Origin: Ursus arctos
Lineage: Eukaryota; Chordata; Mammalia; Carnivora; Ursidae
Length of the DNA stretch: 64,000 bases
NCBI RefSeq assembly: GCF_023065955.2
Contig: NW_026622797.1
Coordinates: forward strand, 55,115,689 to 55,179,688
Reading direction: 5' to 3'
This document shows, one piece after another, positions 22,138-33,129 of this stretch; within the stretch, counting starts at the first letter, position 1, and the number at the start of each line of letters is the position of its first letter. The position numbers and the translations under genes are program-made. The notes under the pieces were generated by a model. It was not told the origin of the DNA. It made no database searches and was given only the letters and a program-made list of their open reading frames with translations.

Positions 22138-22258
22138 CTAACCAGTGGGTTTTGGTCTTGGCTTCATCTTGGGGTCATTTGGAAAGTTTTTAAAAATCTC
22201 CTATGCCTAGATTGCACCATAGAATAATTGCATCCAAGATTGAGAACAACCCTTTTAG
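22138..22258. mobile_element. MER5A-like hAT fossil
   Basis: 'accagtgggttttggtcttg', 'ggggtcatttggaaagtttt', 'atgcctagattgcacc' and 'ccaagattgagaacaac' parallel a MER5-type MITE read end to end. Diverged. Confidence 0.5.
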
Positions 22259-22914
22259 ATTAAAAAAAAAAAAAAAAAGAGTAGATTCTTGTAGCTGGAA
22301 AGGGCTAGATCAGAGTCTCATGTGAAAGACCTTTAACTTTTTACTTTAAAATATAGAGAAAATCAGCATCCAAGGAGAATTGACTATTCATTCCTACTCT
22401 CTTTTCTCAGTCTTCCATGGTGAAAAGACCATGTTTAGAATCATGTACGATTAAAGGTGAAGTCAACCAGGACAGTCTTTCCCCATTGCAGGCTACTTTC
22501 AACAGCCTTCCTGAGTTGTTACCCAGACTTTGCTTGAGCATTTCCAGTGAGAAGAAGGACGGCAGGAGCTGATGGTTCATGGTAGTGTAGCCACATGAAA
22601 TCACAGGGCCTTTCTCCACACATTGGACCCTCTTTCAGTACCCAGTTCTCGATGATGGCATCACTCTCTATCTGGTTAGAAAAACTAAGAAGTAGGAACA
22701 AGTATGATACTTGTTACCCCCATGTTCCTCACCTCACATACCACTCAAACTCAATTCCTTCCACTCCCCTTGTTCTCTACTCTACTCAAAACTACCATGC
22801 CCTCTGATCTGGGCTCTGATTTATACTTTCTACTGACTGATCTATATTGACTTACACATGCTGTGATCAATCCTTCACACTCCAGTTGACTTTTCTAAGT
22901 ACACAGAATTATGT
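22259..22914. other. Unassigned DNA with an A-run
   Basis: A-run at about 22,262-22,278, then moderately GC-balanced text (22,400-22,720) without simple repeats. Open frames exist on both strands but conflict with each other. No family recognised. Confidence 0.4.
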
Positions 22915-23105
22915 GACCCTACACTTAAAACTTTTAATTGTTTCCCATTTCTTATAAGATAGAGTAACTTTTTGCAGATCGTTCACAAGCTTTGAATCAT
23001 CTGGAACTGTCTAGTTTCATCCAGCACCACACGCACTTCCCTTCCTCCCCTGTAGCCTCTTTCGGTTTCTCATAACTTCCCAGGCCCCTTTAAGACATGG
23101 AATTT
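22915..23105. mobile_element. L2 fragment
   Basis: 'cacttaaaacttttaattgt', 'ttcccatttcttataagata', 'gttcacaagctttgaatcat' and 'cttccctt' reproduce the order of a familiar L2 stretch (LINE-2, a non-LTR family inactive in placental mammals). Diverged. Confidence 0.55.
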
Positions 23106-23199
23106 CAACTGGAATTTGACCCACTAAATGCATTCTTAATGAGGATACAAATGATTTTTTGGGTTTTACAGTAAAGACACTACTCAAATCCTTTCAAGA

Positions 23200-23520
23200 G
23201 GTTTGTATTAAATTAATATTTTAAATTTAAATTCAGTTAATTAGCATAAAATGCATTATTAGTTTCAGAGGTAGAGATCAGTGATTTCATCAGTTGTATA
23301 TAACACCCAGTTCTCCTTATGTTCCACATGTGCGTGAAACCATATGGTAATTGTCTTTCTCTGCTTGACTTATTTCACTTAGCATAATACCCTCTAGTTC
23401 CATCCATGTTGATGCAAATGGTAGGTATTCATCCTTTCTGATGGCTGAGTAATAATCCATTGTAACTGTGGAAGGAGCTGAGATGTACTTCAACAGATGA
23501 ATGGATAAAGAAGACGTGAT
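23200..23520 (-). mobile_element. L1 3' end with 5' inversion
   Basis: From 23,200 to about 23,462 the L1 3' end reads antisense. The minus frame contains YYSAIRKDEYLPFASTWMEL, a signature of carnivore L1 ORF2's C-terminal region. At about 23,463 the orientation flips: AACTGTGGAAGGAGCTGAGA then TTCAACAGATGAATGGATAA reads in the sense direction. This is the L1 text that normally lies immediately upstream. The head-to-head arrangement is the product expected from twin priming during reverse transcription. Confidence 0.88.
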
Positions 23521-23654
23521 CATGTCAGTTTTTGATCATTCTGATTTCTGGATCCTGTTTTATTCTTGCTATACATACATAATGTATAATATAGAACTTT
23601 TAATGTATAATATATTTATTCATTATAATACACATTATATATAAATAACTTTAT
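23521..23654. other. Short unassigned AT-rich spacer
   Basis: TATA-rich text (23,570-23,645) between two L1 blocks. Nothing recognised. Confidence 0.4.
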
Positions 23655-24134
23655 TTTTAGAGCAGTTTTAGATTCACAGCAATATTAAGAGGAGGGGACA
23701 GAGATTTCCTGTCTCCCTGTCCCCACGCATGCACAGTCTCCCCCATTATCAACATTCTCCATCAGAGCGATACATTTGTTATAATTGATGAACTTATATT
23801 GTCACCTATATTGTACTTCGCATTAGGATTCACTCTTGGTGTTGTTTACTCTGTGGGTTTGGATAAATATATAAAGACATATCTCCATCATAATAATACC
23901 ATACAGACTAATTTTTAGTGCCCTAAAATCCTCTGTATTCTGCCTCTTCATCCCTCTCCTCCACCCTCTGGCAACCACTCATCTTTTTACTGTCTCCACA
24001 GTCTTGCCTTTTCCAGAACGTCATATAGTTAAAGTCATATAATATGGAGCCTTTTCAGACTGGCTTCTTTCACTTAGTAATATACATTTAAGGTATATTG
24101 TCCTCATGTCTTTTTATGACTTGATAGCTCATTT

Positions 24135-24373
24135 ATTTAATTTTTTTTTATTTGAGTAGATTTGACACACAAAGTTACATTAGCTTCAGATGTACAACAT
24201 AGTGGTTCAGCAACTCTATGGATTATGCTGTGCTCATCACAAGTATTGTAGCCACCATCTGTCCCCACACAACGCTACTATAGTACCATTGACTATATTC
24301 CCTGTGCTGCACCTGTTACTCCTCTGACTGACTCATTTCATAACTGGAAGACTGTATCTCCCACTCCCCTGAA
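24135..24373 (-). mobile_element. Carnivore L1 3' end nested in L1M (antisense)
   Basis: A T-rich reversed tail, then 'agcttcagatgtacaacata', 'gtgctcatcacaagtattgt' and 'accatctgtccccacacaac'. Perfect target duplications ATAGCTCATTT at 24124-24134 and 24374-24384 interrupt the L1M track exactly. Confidence 0.95.
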
Positions 24374-24584
24374 ATAGCTCATTTCTTTTTAATGCTAAAT
24401 AATATCCCAGTATCTGTATGTATCACAATTTATTTATTCATTCACCTACTGAAGGACATCTTGATTGCTTCCAAATTTTGGCAATTAAGAATAAAGCTGC
24501 TATGAACATCAGTGGGTCCATGTTGTGTGGACATGTTTTAACTTCTATGAGTGAATAGAGAGATTGCTGGATCATACAGTAAGA

Positions 24585-25057
24585 ATACTGTAGACCCCCC
24601 TTATTCAAAATTTCACTTTCTGCAATTTCAGTTACTGTAGTCAGCCATGATCCATAAATGGACGATCCCCTTTCTGACATTTTATCAGAAGGTCAACTAT
24701 AGCCTGACATCACATCACAATGCCCATGTCATTCATGTCACTTAGTCTCATCACGCAGGCATTTTCTCATCTGACACCATCACAAGAAGAAGGGTGAGCA
24801 CACTACAATAAGATATTTTTAGAAAGAGAGAAAACACCTTCACATAACTTTTATTACAGTATATTATTATAATTGTTCTATTTTATTGCTAATTATTATT
24901 AATCTCTTACTGTGCCTAACTTATAAATTAAACGTAATCATAGGTATGTATGTTTAGAAAAAAACATAGTATATGTAGGGTTCAGTACTATCTGTGGTTT
25001 CAGGCAGCCACTAGCACTCTTGCAATGTATCCCCCATAGATAACAGTGGACTGCTAT
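24585..25057. mobile_element. MER2-like Tigger (mariner-type) element nested in L1M
   Basis: The left end ACTGTAGACCCCCCTTATTC and the right end reading CCCCCATAGATAACAGTGGA / CTGCTAT are inverted versions of each other. Inside, 'ttcactttctgcaatttcag' is mirrored by 'actatctgtggtttcaggca'. These are the long terminal inverted repeats of a TcMar-Tigger MITE, about 470 bp. TA dinucleotides lie at the borders. The L1M track resumes after it. Confidence 0.8.
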
Positions 25058-25951
25058 ATGTTTACTTCGTAAAAAACTGCCGAATTGCCTTCCAAAGGTG
25101 GTTGTACCATTTTGTATTCATATTCTTGTCAGCATTTGGCATTGACAGTGTTCAGATTTTGGCCATCCTAATACGTGTGTAGTGATATTCCATTGTTTTA
25201 ATTTTCATTTCCCTGATGATGCATAATGTGGAGCTTCTTTTCATATGTTTATTTGCCAAATGTCGATCTTCTTTGGTGAAGTGTCTGTTAAGGTTTTTGG
25301 CCAATTTTCAAATCAGATTGTTTGTTTTCTTATTACTGAGTTTTAAGAATTCTCATATATTTTGGATAACAGTTCTTATCAGATGTGTCTTTTGCAAATA
25401 TTTTCTCCCAGTCTGTGGCTTGTCTTCTTATTCTCATGATATTATCTTTAACAGAATAGAAGTTTTTAATTTTAATGAAGATCCACTTTTGTGGATTGTG
25501 CCTTTGATTTTGTATCTAAAAAGTCATCTCCATACCCAAAGTCATTTAGGTTTTTCTCCCCTGTTATCTTCTAGGACTTTTACAATTCTACGTTTTACAT
25601 TTGGGTCTGTGATGCATTTCTAGTTAATTTTTGTGAAGGATGTAATGTCTGTTTCTAGATTCCTTTTTTTTTTTTCTGCATGGGGATATCTAGTTTTTTC
25701 AGCAAAATTTGTTGAAAAGACTGTCTTTGCTCTATTGTATTGCCGTTGGTACTTTGTCAAAGATCAGTTGAATATATTTATGTGGGTCTATTTTGGACTC
25801 TCTGTTGCATTGATCTATTCATCTATCCTTCTGCCAATACTACCCTATCTTGATTATTGTTACTTTACAGTAAGCCTTGAAGTTGGGTAGTGTTAGTCCT
25901 TAAACTTTGTCCTTCTCCCACCATATTGTGTTGGTTAGCGCATTTTGAATC

Positions 25952-26262
25952 AAGATTTCTCTCATCTATGGAACACAAGAACTAGGATGATCGGTAGGGG
26001 AAGAAAGGGATAAAGAAAGGGGGGGTAATCAGAAGCGGGAATGAAACATGCGAGACTATGGACTATGAGAAACAAACTGAGGGCCTCAGAGGGGAGGGGG
26101 GTGGGGGAATGGGATAGACCGGTGATGGGTAGTAAGGAGGGCACGTATTGCATGGTGCACTGGGTGTTATACACAACTAATGAATCATCGAGCTTTACAT
26201 CGGAAACCAGGGATGTACTGTATGGTGACTAACATAATATAATAAAAAATCATTAAAAAAAA
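25952..26262 (+). mobile_element. Young-type carnivore L1 3' end (sense)
   Basis: TTTCTCTCATCTATGGAACA, 'aggatgatcggtaggggaag', 'gactatggactatgagaaac', 'gggcacgtattgcatggtgc', GTTATACACAACTAATGAAT, TGTATGGTGACTAACATAAT, then AATAAAAAATCATT and an A-run. The text is little diverged. An AAGATT match at 25952-25957 and 26263-26268 may be a short or clipped target duplication. It lies at the junction with the L1M block. Confidence 0.9.
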
Positions 26263-26268
26263 AAGATT

Positions 26269-26799
26269 CATTACACATCTAAGAGAAACTCTAACTTTTG
26301 TCTACCAATAATTGTAGACCTGAACCTTAAGAAAACTTCATTTTACACCAGAAGGAGCTGAAAAAGAATGTCACCACTTTTTTATGTCACACAAAACGGC
26401 ACTTCTTTCTGCGCACAAGATGCCCCTACAATGTACCATCTGCTCTGTGAATTCCGTGCTCTCGGTCAGTTGCCTTTGTCTGTCTAGTCCTTTTACTTAA
26501 AAATATTTTGTTCCATACTGTGATAACTATTTAAAGACGATATTCTCATTGCATAGAATGTTACATTACCTATATACACCCAAGAAATGCCCTCCTTTAT
26601 GAGAACAGATCAATATCTAAGAAATTGGCATTCAATGACATGATCTAATGAACAGTTTGTATTTTTTCCTAGCTTGTCTGAGTCTCCCTAATTTAGATAT
26701 TTAGCTCATTCATTTTTATTCTCTTGTTTCTTAAAATAAAAGCCCTAACTGCTATTACATTTCCTTTGTTTACCAAGTTTATTATTTAGTAATTTTTTA
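26269..26799. other. Unassigned DNA
   Basis: Nothing recognised over about 530 bp. Confidence 0.5.
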
Positions 26800-28040
26800 A
26801 AATAAGGTAAAATTGACATTTAACATTTTATTAGTTTCAGGTATACAACTTCGTGTTTCTGATATTTCTATTTATTGTAAAATGATTACCACAGTAAGTC
26901 AAGTTAATTTTCATCCCCATACATAGTTACAATTTTTTTTTGTGATGAAGACTCTTAAGATCTACTATCTTAGCAACTTTCAAATATGCAATATGGTATT
27001 ATTAACTATACTTGTCATGCTTTGCATAATATCTGTATGACTTATTTATATTATAACTGGAACTTTGTACCTTTGACCCCCTTCACCCATTTTTTTTTAA
27101 AGGTTTTATTTATTTATTCGACAGAGAGAGAGACGGCCAGAGAGGGAACACAAGCAGGGGGAGTGGGAGAGGGAGAAGCAGGCTTCCCACTGAGCAGGGA
27201 GCCCGATGTAGGGCTCAGTCCCATGACACTGGGATCATGACCTGAGCCAAAGGCAGACGCTTAACAACTGAGCCACCCAGGCTCCCCCCTTCACCCATTT
27301 TGCCCACTCCCCACCAATCTGTTCTCTGTGTCTGTGAGCCTTTTTTTTTTTTTTTAGATTCCACATTTAAGTGAGTTCATATACTTGTCTTTTGCTGTAT
27401 GATTTATTTCACTTAGCATAATGCCCTCAAGGTCCACCCATGTTATTGCAAAGAGTAAGATTTCATTATTTTTTATGGATGAATACATTCCATTGTGTGT
27501 GTATGTATATCTATTTAGATACATATATGTCTATATACCAATAGATACCAATCTTCTTTATCCATTCATCCATCAATGGATATTTGGATTGTTTTGATAT
27601 CTTGGCTATTGTAAATAATGCTGCAATGGGTAATATATCTTTTCAAATTAATGTTTTCATTTTCCTCAGGTAAATACCCAGAAGTACAATTCCTGAATCA
27701 TATGATAGTTCTGTTTTTAATTTTTTAAGGAACCTGCATACTGTTTTCCGCAGTGACTGTACCAATTTACATCCCCATCAATAGTGCCCAAGGGTTCCCT
27801 TTTCTCTGCATCCTCTCCAACACTTATTTTTGTCTATTGATAATAGCCATTCTGACAGGTGTGAGGTGATATCCTTGTGAGGTTTTGATTTATACTTCCC
27901 TGATAATTAGTGATGCTGAGCATCTTTTCATGTGCCCGTTGGTTATCTGTATGTTTTCTTTGGGAAAATGTCTATTCAGATAATCTCCCCATCTTTTAAT
28001 TGAATTGCTTGATTTTTTGCTATTGAGTTGTTATTTAGTA
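26800..28040 (-). mobile_element. L1MA-type 3'UTR (antisense), split by a SINE
   Basis: 'tttcaggtatacaacttcgt', 'aaaatgattaccacagtaag', 'ctcttaagatctactatctt', [SINE], 'ccaatctgttctctgtgtct', 'tttcacttagcataatgccc', 'tggctattgtaaataatgct', 'aaatacccagaagtacaatt' and 'aatagccattctgacaggtg' give the reversed L1 3'UTR in order. Beyond 28,040 the track is lost. Confidence 0.92.
27094..27285 (-). mobile_element. CAN-SINE nested in L1MA (antisense)
   Basis: Reversed SINE: T-run, TTTATTTATTTATTCGACAG, GGGAACACAAGCAGGGGGAG, 'gggatcatgacctgagccaa' and GAGCCACCCAGGC. Perfect 16-bp target duplication CCCCTTCACCCATTTT at 27078-27093 and 27286-27301. L1 sequence is continuous when it is removed. Confidence 0.96.
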
Positions 28041-28169
28041 TTCTTTATTATTTAACTGTATTAACTCTTATTTTTAAGTACATAAAAGACAAAAAAATTT
28101 TAATAGCCTTGAATTGAATTGAATCTTTTAGCAATATGTACACATATGCACACACAGAGACACGTATTG

Positions 28170-28846
28170 CTATATTTAATAAAGTTTTGTCTTAAAGTTT
28201 ATTTGGTTGAAGATAAATGCAGTTATACCACCATCTTTTGAATAGTACTTGCACAGCACATATATTGTTCATATATTCACTTTGACGTTTATGTCCTTAT
28301 ATTTTAGCTGCTTTTCATTTTATTTTATTTTTTTATTTAAATTCAATGAAAGTAACGTATATTGTATTATTGGTGCCTTTCATTTTTAAAATGTGGCTGC
28401 TTTCTTTTTCTTTTACTGTTAATAATATTCATCTTTTAACTGACGTTGTAGTCCATTTCTGTTGTGGTAATGAATGAGACACTTAGATTCATTTCTGACA
28501 CCACGTTTGGAACTTTATTTTTATACGTTTTCTTTGAATATTATTCCCGTCTTGCTCACTTTATGCACCCCTTTCTTAGCTACTCTTATGCAATAATTTA
28601 TATCCCCAAATTAATTACTTCTCCCAATTTGTTTGGAAATTAGCATTCTGTTTCAATTATTTTAAATTTATGAATTTTCACATTCATATGTAACTAAGTT
28701 AAAAACAATATTTTCCATCTTCTTTGGGAATTTGAAGTAAAGTATTACTTTAAAACACTTATTTTTCTACTCATACCTCATGTTTTATATTATCGTTGTC
28801 CAATATTTTGATCCTATCAAATTTTTGCACACAAAAAACTAATTTA
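28170..28846 (-). mobile_element. Old LINE-1 ORF2/5'-side relic (antisense)
   Basis: 'aaagtttatttggttgaaga', 'cagttataccaccatctttt' and later 'gtggctgctttctttttctt' resemble the reversed start of an old L1 ORF2 and its upstream region. Stops in all frames. Boundaries are approximate. Confidence 0.5.
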
Positions 28847-28856
28847 AAAAGCTGTG

Positions 28857-29072
28857 ATCCAGGATGCCTGGGTGGCTCAGTCGATGGAGCGTCTGACTTG
28901 GTTTTGGCTCAGGTGTGATCTCAAGTCCTAAGATCAAGTCGCGCATTGGCTCCAAGCTCAGCAGGGAGTGGGCTTGAGATTCCCTCTCTCTCCCTTCCCC
29001 CCAACCCCAACTCCTTTCTCAAATAAGTAAATCATTCTTAAAATAAAAAAATAAAATAAATAAAATTTAAAG
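28857..29072 (+). mobile_element. CAN-SINE
   Basis: AGGATGCCTGGGTGGCTCAG head, 'gtctgacttggttttggctc', CT/CCCCAACCCC middle, long A-rich tail with AAATAAAT units. Target duplication AAAAGCTGTG at 28847-28856 and 29073-29082. Confidence 0.95.
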
Positions 29073-29314
29073 AAAAGCTGTGTCTGGTAATTCAGGTGAG
29101 TCAATTATTTAATCTCAAGTGTAATGCTTTCTAATTTTTTTGAGAGCCAGAACGCCTCTCTGTCAGCATGCTTTCTTCTTAAAATAAGGTTTTAAATATT
29201 TCATTAATGAGAGCTTATTAATTAACACAATGATTTTTTTAAGATTTTATTTATTTATTTGAAAGGGAGAGAGGGCACAAGGGTGGGGGAGGAGTGGAGG
29301 AAGAGGCAGAGGGA

Positions 29315-29825
29315 TGTTGGGGTTTATGTAGAGCATAAAATCAGCCACAATACCTGGCTTGCTAAAATGTAACACAGAGGCCACGGGGGAGAGGGAAGGT
29401 TTTGGAGAAGGGCGTAGGCCTTTGGAATGCCAAGGCTTCAGTGACCACTCTGCCGTTGGAATGCCGTTGGGAGTTGCCTTTCCAAAACTTTCTTAGCCCA
29501 AACAGCCACCCTGTGATCTAAGAGAGGTAGGCATTGTCCCTTAGGCTATGTTCAGCAGAACTCGTAGAACATGCACATTAGCATATCGCATCTTTTCTGT
29601 AACCAGATCCTCCCAGTTTCTGTAAGACCCCCTGTCACACATCCTGTGCTTGGGGAACAGTGATAAGGATTTGTGATTATGCTGAAGGACCAATAAAAGC
29701 AGAAGCAAAGAAGAGCAAAGCGTCTTCGCCTCTGAGCATTGACACACTTACCTTCTCTCTTTCACAGCGAAATTTGGAGTAATCTTTTCATCTGTCAGTA
29801 CAGGGATTGCTGGCCATTCCCGGCA
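29315..29825 (+). mobile_element. Solo retroviral LTR, 511 bp, inside a SINE
   Basis: The element starts TGTTGG, ends CGGCA (TG...CA) and is bounded by a perfect 6-bp duplication GAGGGA at 29309-29314 and 29826-29831. Integrase cuts of 6 bp are usual for class II (ERVK/beta-like) proviruses. An AATAAA at 29,692 about 130 bp before the 3' end gives plus orientation. The text is GC-richer than its surroundings. No gag, pol or env remains, so this is the product of LTR-LTR recombination of a provirus. The 68-codon minus frame inside it is not a gene. I do not recognise the family. Confidence 0.85.
29692..29697 (+). promoter_or_regulatory. AATAAA polyadenylation signal of the solo LTR
   Basis: Sits in 'ggaccaataaaagc'. 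Its position about 130 bp before the LTR end fits the R-region signal of a retroviral LTR. In beta-like LTRs the same motif can double as a TATA-like element. Usage is not shown. Confidence 0.5.
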
Positions 29826-29939
29826 GAGGGACGAGCAAACTCTGCACTGAGCGTGCCGAGGTGGAGCTCTACCCCAGGACCTGAGATCATGACCTGAGCC
29901 AAACCCAACTGTCCAATGCTTAGCTGACTGTGGCCCCCA

Positions 29940-30910
29940 GATGCTCTAGATCATATGATTTCTTTACCTAGAAATGTCTTCTCTTATTCTTGCTCTTGAG
30001 AAATATGTTAAGTATAGAATTCTAGGTTGATAACATGTTTTTTCTAACACTTTACATATTATTTCATTAACTTTCAGTTTCATTTTTGATTTTGAGAAGA
30101 ATTTTGACAATTTAGTGTTATTTTTTTATAAAAACCTTATCTCTCTCTGATTGCTCTCAAGTTGTTCTCTTTGTATTCGGTATTCTCAAGTTTAAGTAGG
30201 ACTGCCAATGTGTGAATTCTCTTCTACATGTTCTCCTCGGGATTCATTTTACCTCCCTGATTTTAAGATTTTATATCTTTTAGCAACATTACTAAGCATG
30301 GTATCTTTGAATATATTGTTTCTATCATAATTTTAAAAAATATTTTATCCAGCTGGAATCTCAGTTATGCTTATATTGGACCTATACTCTTTCAATTTAA
30401 AATTTACTATCTCTTTGGCTCTGTGTGCTGTGTTACGGGTAACTTCACAACCATTCCCCAGTTCATTATGTCTGTCTGCAGTGGTACTATTTATTCCATC
30501 TGTTTAGTTTCAAAATTCTCCTCTATGTTTTCTTTCTCTAGGAGTTTTATTTGTTTGTTTTTCAGAAATACCATATTGAGGTCTCTCATTCCTTTATCAT
30601 ATTTTCAATTTTTATTTTTTCAATGGATTAAAAGTCTTATTTCTCAAACACACTAAACATCTTTATGATTTCCAGTCATCTACATTAATGGAATATTTGA
30701 TTCTATATTCATTCTTTCTGTTGAATTCATACAGACTCATTCATTTAACCATCGTGGTGGTGTATAGTGGTATGTCATTTTGTTTTAATTTCCATTTTTA
30801 TTATGCCTATTGCAACTTAAAATTATTTTATTCATGTATTCACCATTTAAAAATACCCACACTTCAAGTTTTTGTTCCCTTTTTATAAATAATGTCTTAT
30901 TTTCTCATAC
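29940..30910 (-). mobile_element. Old LINE-1 relic (antisense)
   Basis: 'gtatagaattctaggttgat', 'tttgaatatattgtttctat', 'tcccagttcattatgtctgt'-like text and, near 30,749-30,800, 'catcgtggtggtgtatagtg' resemble reversed 5'-side and then 3'UTR L1 text. These may be two separate old fragments. The 77- and 66-codon plus frames here are not genes. Confidence 0.5.
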
Positions 30911-31049
30911 GTTCAGCAAAATTTGATTATGAGATAACAAAAATATTTGGAGGACTAAGTTAAAAGTTCATCTAAAGATGATATTTTGTGTCTCACAGTT
31001 TTTTTTTTTTTTGGTATTAATAACCTGAGATCATTTAAAATTTCCAGTT

Positions 31050-31231
31050 GTGGGTGCCTGGGTGGCTCAGTCGGTTAAGCGTCTGCCGTGGGCTGGAGTC
31101 ATGATCCCAGGGAGCCCCACATTGAACTCCCCACTCAGAGGGGAGTCTGCTTCTCCCTCTCCCCTGCCCCTCCCCGCGCTTATGCTTGCTTGCTCTCTCT
31201 CTCTCAAACAAATAAATAAAATCTTTTTAAA
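31050..31231 (+). mobile_element. CAN-SINE
   Basis: GTGGGTGCCTGGGTGGCTCA head, GTTAAGCGTCTGCCGTGGGC, 'gtcatgatcccagggagccc', GAGGGGAGTCTGCTTCTCCC, CT run, AAATAAATAAAATCTTTTTA tail. The B-box region is shortened by a small deletion. A weak AAATTTCCAG / AAATTCAG match flanks it. The 140-codon plus frame at 31,050 starts in this SINE and is not a gene. Confidence 0.94.
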
Positions 31232-32910
31232 AAATTCAGATGTATATTTTGTTTTTGTTGTTTTAAGCTTGAATCCCATCCACAAATGTTTATGTATGTG
31301 GGTTTGCATTTGGGAATTCTTTATGAAGAACCTAACGTTTCATTCTGTTCACGACACAACAAAGTGTAAGATGGACGTGCCACTTCAGTCTCCATGCTTG
31401 GATAAGGTTGTTTTTGTTTTTGTTTTGTTTTTCCTTCCCCTGGTTTACTCGTTGGAGAGAAAACAGCTTTGAAGAAGAGGCAGGTATTCCTTCTCTACAC
31501 TGTGTGTCCAGTCCTACTTCCAACCTTGCATTGGTCCTTGAATTTTATCAATAACTTAAGGAAGCCTGTATGCTAAAAGTGCTGAAGTTTTATGTAATTT
31601 TTAAAGTAAAAGTTACTAATTCCAAATCTGCTTACTTCTTTCCTCCTGTTCCTAAAATCTCCTGTCCATAGTTGCTTCTTCTACCTCAGATCTGAACAAT
31701 TAAAATAATACTCCATGTATATAATAATAAAAAATACATAATTCCATAGAGATCCCTTATTCAGAAATTTAATCGATAATTACTCATTGCTTGGCCATTT
31801 GAAAACATGTGGTTTCGTTGTTTTGTTTTGTTTTTTTTAATCTATGTCTAGGAAACCATCAATAGATTTCTCAGATACGACTTTTCACAGCTTTCACTAA
31901 CATTCTTGTACTTGATTATATAATTGCCTGAAGTCATACTATTTGCATGAAATGGCTGGTAGACCCAACAACATGGCCAAATTGTAATTTTTCGCTACTT
32001 TGGGGAAGTGGCTTAAGTTTTAGAGAAGGGAGTTAGCAAAATTTGTTTAAAGTTTCTTTAAGAATAATTTAGGATGGTAATAAATTATGGATAAATTTAA
32101 CCATTTCACAACTAAGGCTGCATAGCAGCTTTTCTTTTAGGATTAGAAAAAAAAATATTGTTTATCAGGGTATCAGATTAATAAATTGAACAGGAGTTTG
32201 AGGCCTTGATGGAATTTAATTATCTTGCTACCCTAGATTCTCACACAAATTGGTGGGAATCCTGCACAAAGTGAGTTTACAGAGATTACAGGAGATTATG
32301 CAAAATCATTCTCAAGTTTATGGTAATTTAGTGAAATTGAGTGATTGTTTCTCCTTTGGTTTTAATCTTTCATTTTGCTCTGTTTTGTTTTTATGCATGC
32401 CCACAGGTCAAAGTTGAATTCAGGAAAGCTAAGTGTTTACATAGTGTTTACCTGCTATTTACGTATAATCTACATTATACCTCTGTTTCCTTTTATGGTT
32501 CTTTCTCCAAAAATATGTTTATTAAAGGTTATATGTAAGGCATGAATCCTTCATCTTGGTGTCCTACTTTCTCTTTATACTCAGTCCCTCAAGTACAGTA
32601 CCAATTATCATGTTTAGAATCTAGGTATACTAATATACCAAATAAATGTGTTAAAATACTAAACACCTGTTATGTGTTTAACAAGCTCTTTCATGCAGCC
32701 TCTTTCTATAGACCTACAGACATGCTTCCAGGTAATATTCTATCCGTGCCTGAACATCAGCTGATTTCACTCCCAGGTCCATAATCTTACTAAATTTACG
32801 ATTTCTACAGATCGTCTCAGCAAATTTTTCTTCTGTATTCTTAGACTAAATAATTTTTAGTAATTTTTGCTTTTGGTCACCATTCTCTACCTTCTTAAAG
32901 ACCTATAATT
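31232..32910. other. Unassigned AT-rich DNA
   Basis: No family or exon recognised in 1.7 kb. A GTTTTT-type run lies near 31,409-31,432. Confidence 0.5.
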
Positions 32911-32919
32911 TAGTTTTTG

Positions 32920-33129
32920 TGGAGCACCTGGATGGCTCAGTCAGTTAAGAGTCTGCCTTAGGCTCAGGTCATGATCCCAGGGTCCTGGATGGAGCTCCCC
33001 ATCAGGCTCCCTGCTCAGTGGAGAGCCTGCTTCTCTCTCTCCCTCTGCCACTTCCCCTGCTTGTGCTCTCTTTCGCTCACACACTCTCTCTCTCTTAAAT
33101 AAATAAATACAATCTTTTTTTAAAAAAAA
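32920..33129 (+). mobile_element. CAN-SINE
   Basis: GAGCACCTGGATGGCTCAGT head, GGCTCAGGTCATGATCCCAG, GCTCAGTGGAGAGCCTGC, CT run, AAATAAATAAATACAATC tail. Target duplication TAGTTTTTG at 32911-32919 and 33130-33138. Confidence 0.95.

Larger units (their letters stand above)
23655..25945 (-). mobile_element. Old L1M 3'UTR, long antisense block
   Basis: The reversed L1ME/L1MC-type 3'UTR is followed in order: 'gagcagttttagattcacag', 'cccccattatcaacattctc', 'ctctggcaaccactcatctt', [L1 insertion], 'aatgctaaataatatcccag', [MER2-like insertion], 'aactgccgaattgccttcca', 'aaatattttctcccagtctg', 'tttgttgaaaagactgtctt' and 'atctattcatctatccttct'. The 135- and 85-codon plus frames at 25,216-25,890 are translations of this UTR and are not genes. 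Net L1M length without insertions is about 1.6 kb. Confidence 0.9.
29234..29939 (-). mobile_element. CAN-SINE (antisense), split by an LTR
   Basis: The left part (29,234-29,314) is the reversed tail and purine-rich middle: TTTAAGATTTTATTTATTTA then GAGGAAGAGGCAGAGGGA. The right part (29,826-29,939) resumes at GAGGGACGAGCAAACTCTGC, then GACCTGAGATCATGACCTGA and the reversed head. The two parts are one SINE separated by a 511-bp solo LTR. No clear target duplication of the SINE itself was found. Confidence 0.9.

Noticed and set aside
25216..25890. 135- and 85-aa hydrophobic plus-strand frames resembling membrane proteins
   Set aside because: They are translations of a reversed L1M 3'UTR. Hydrophobicity comes from T-rich DNA.
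29541..29747. 68-aa minus frame as a retroviral gene
   Set aside because: It lies wholly within the solo LTR, antisense to it, with no domain.
31050..31472. 140-aa plus-strand frame
   Set aside because: Its first half translates a CAN-SINE and the rest follows a GTTTTT-type run. No gene signature.
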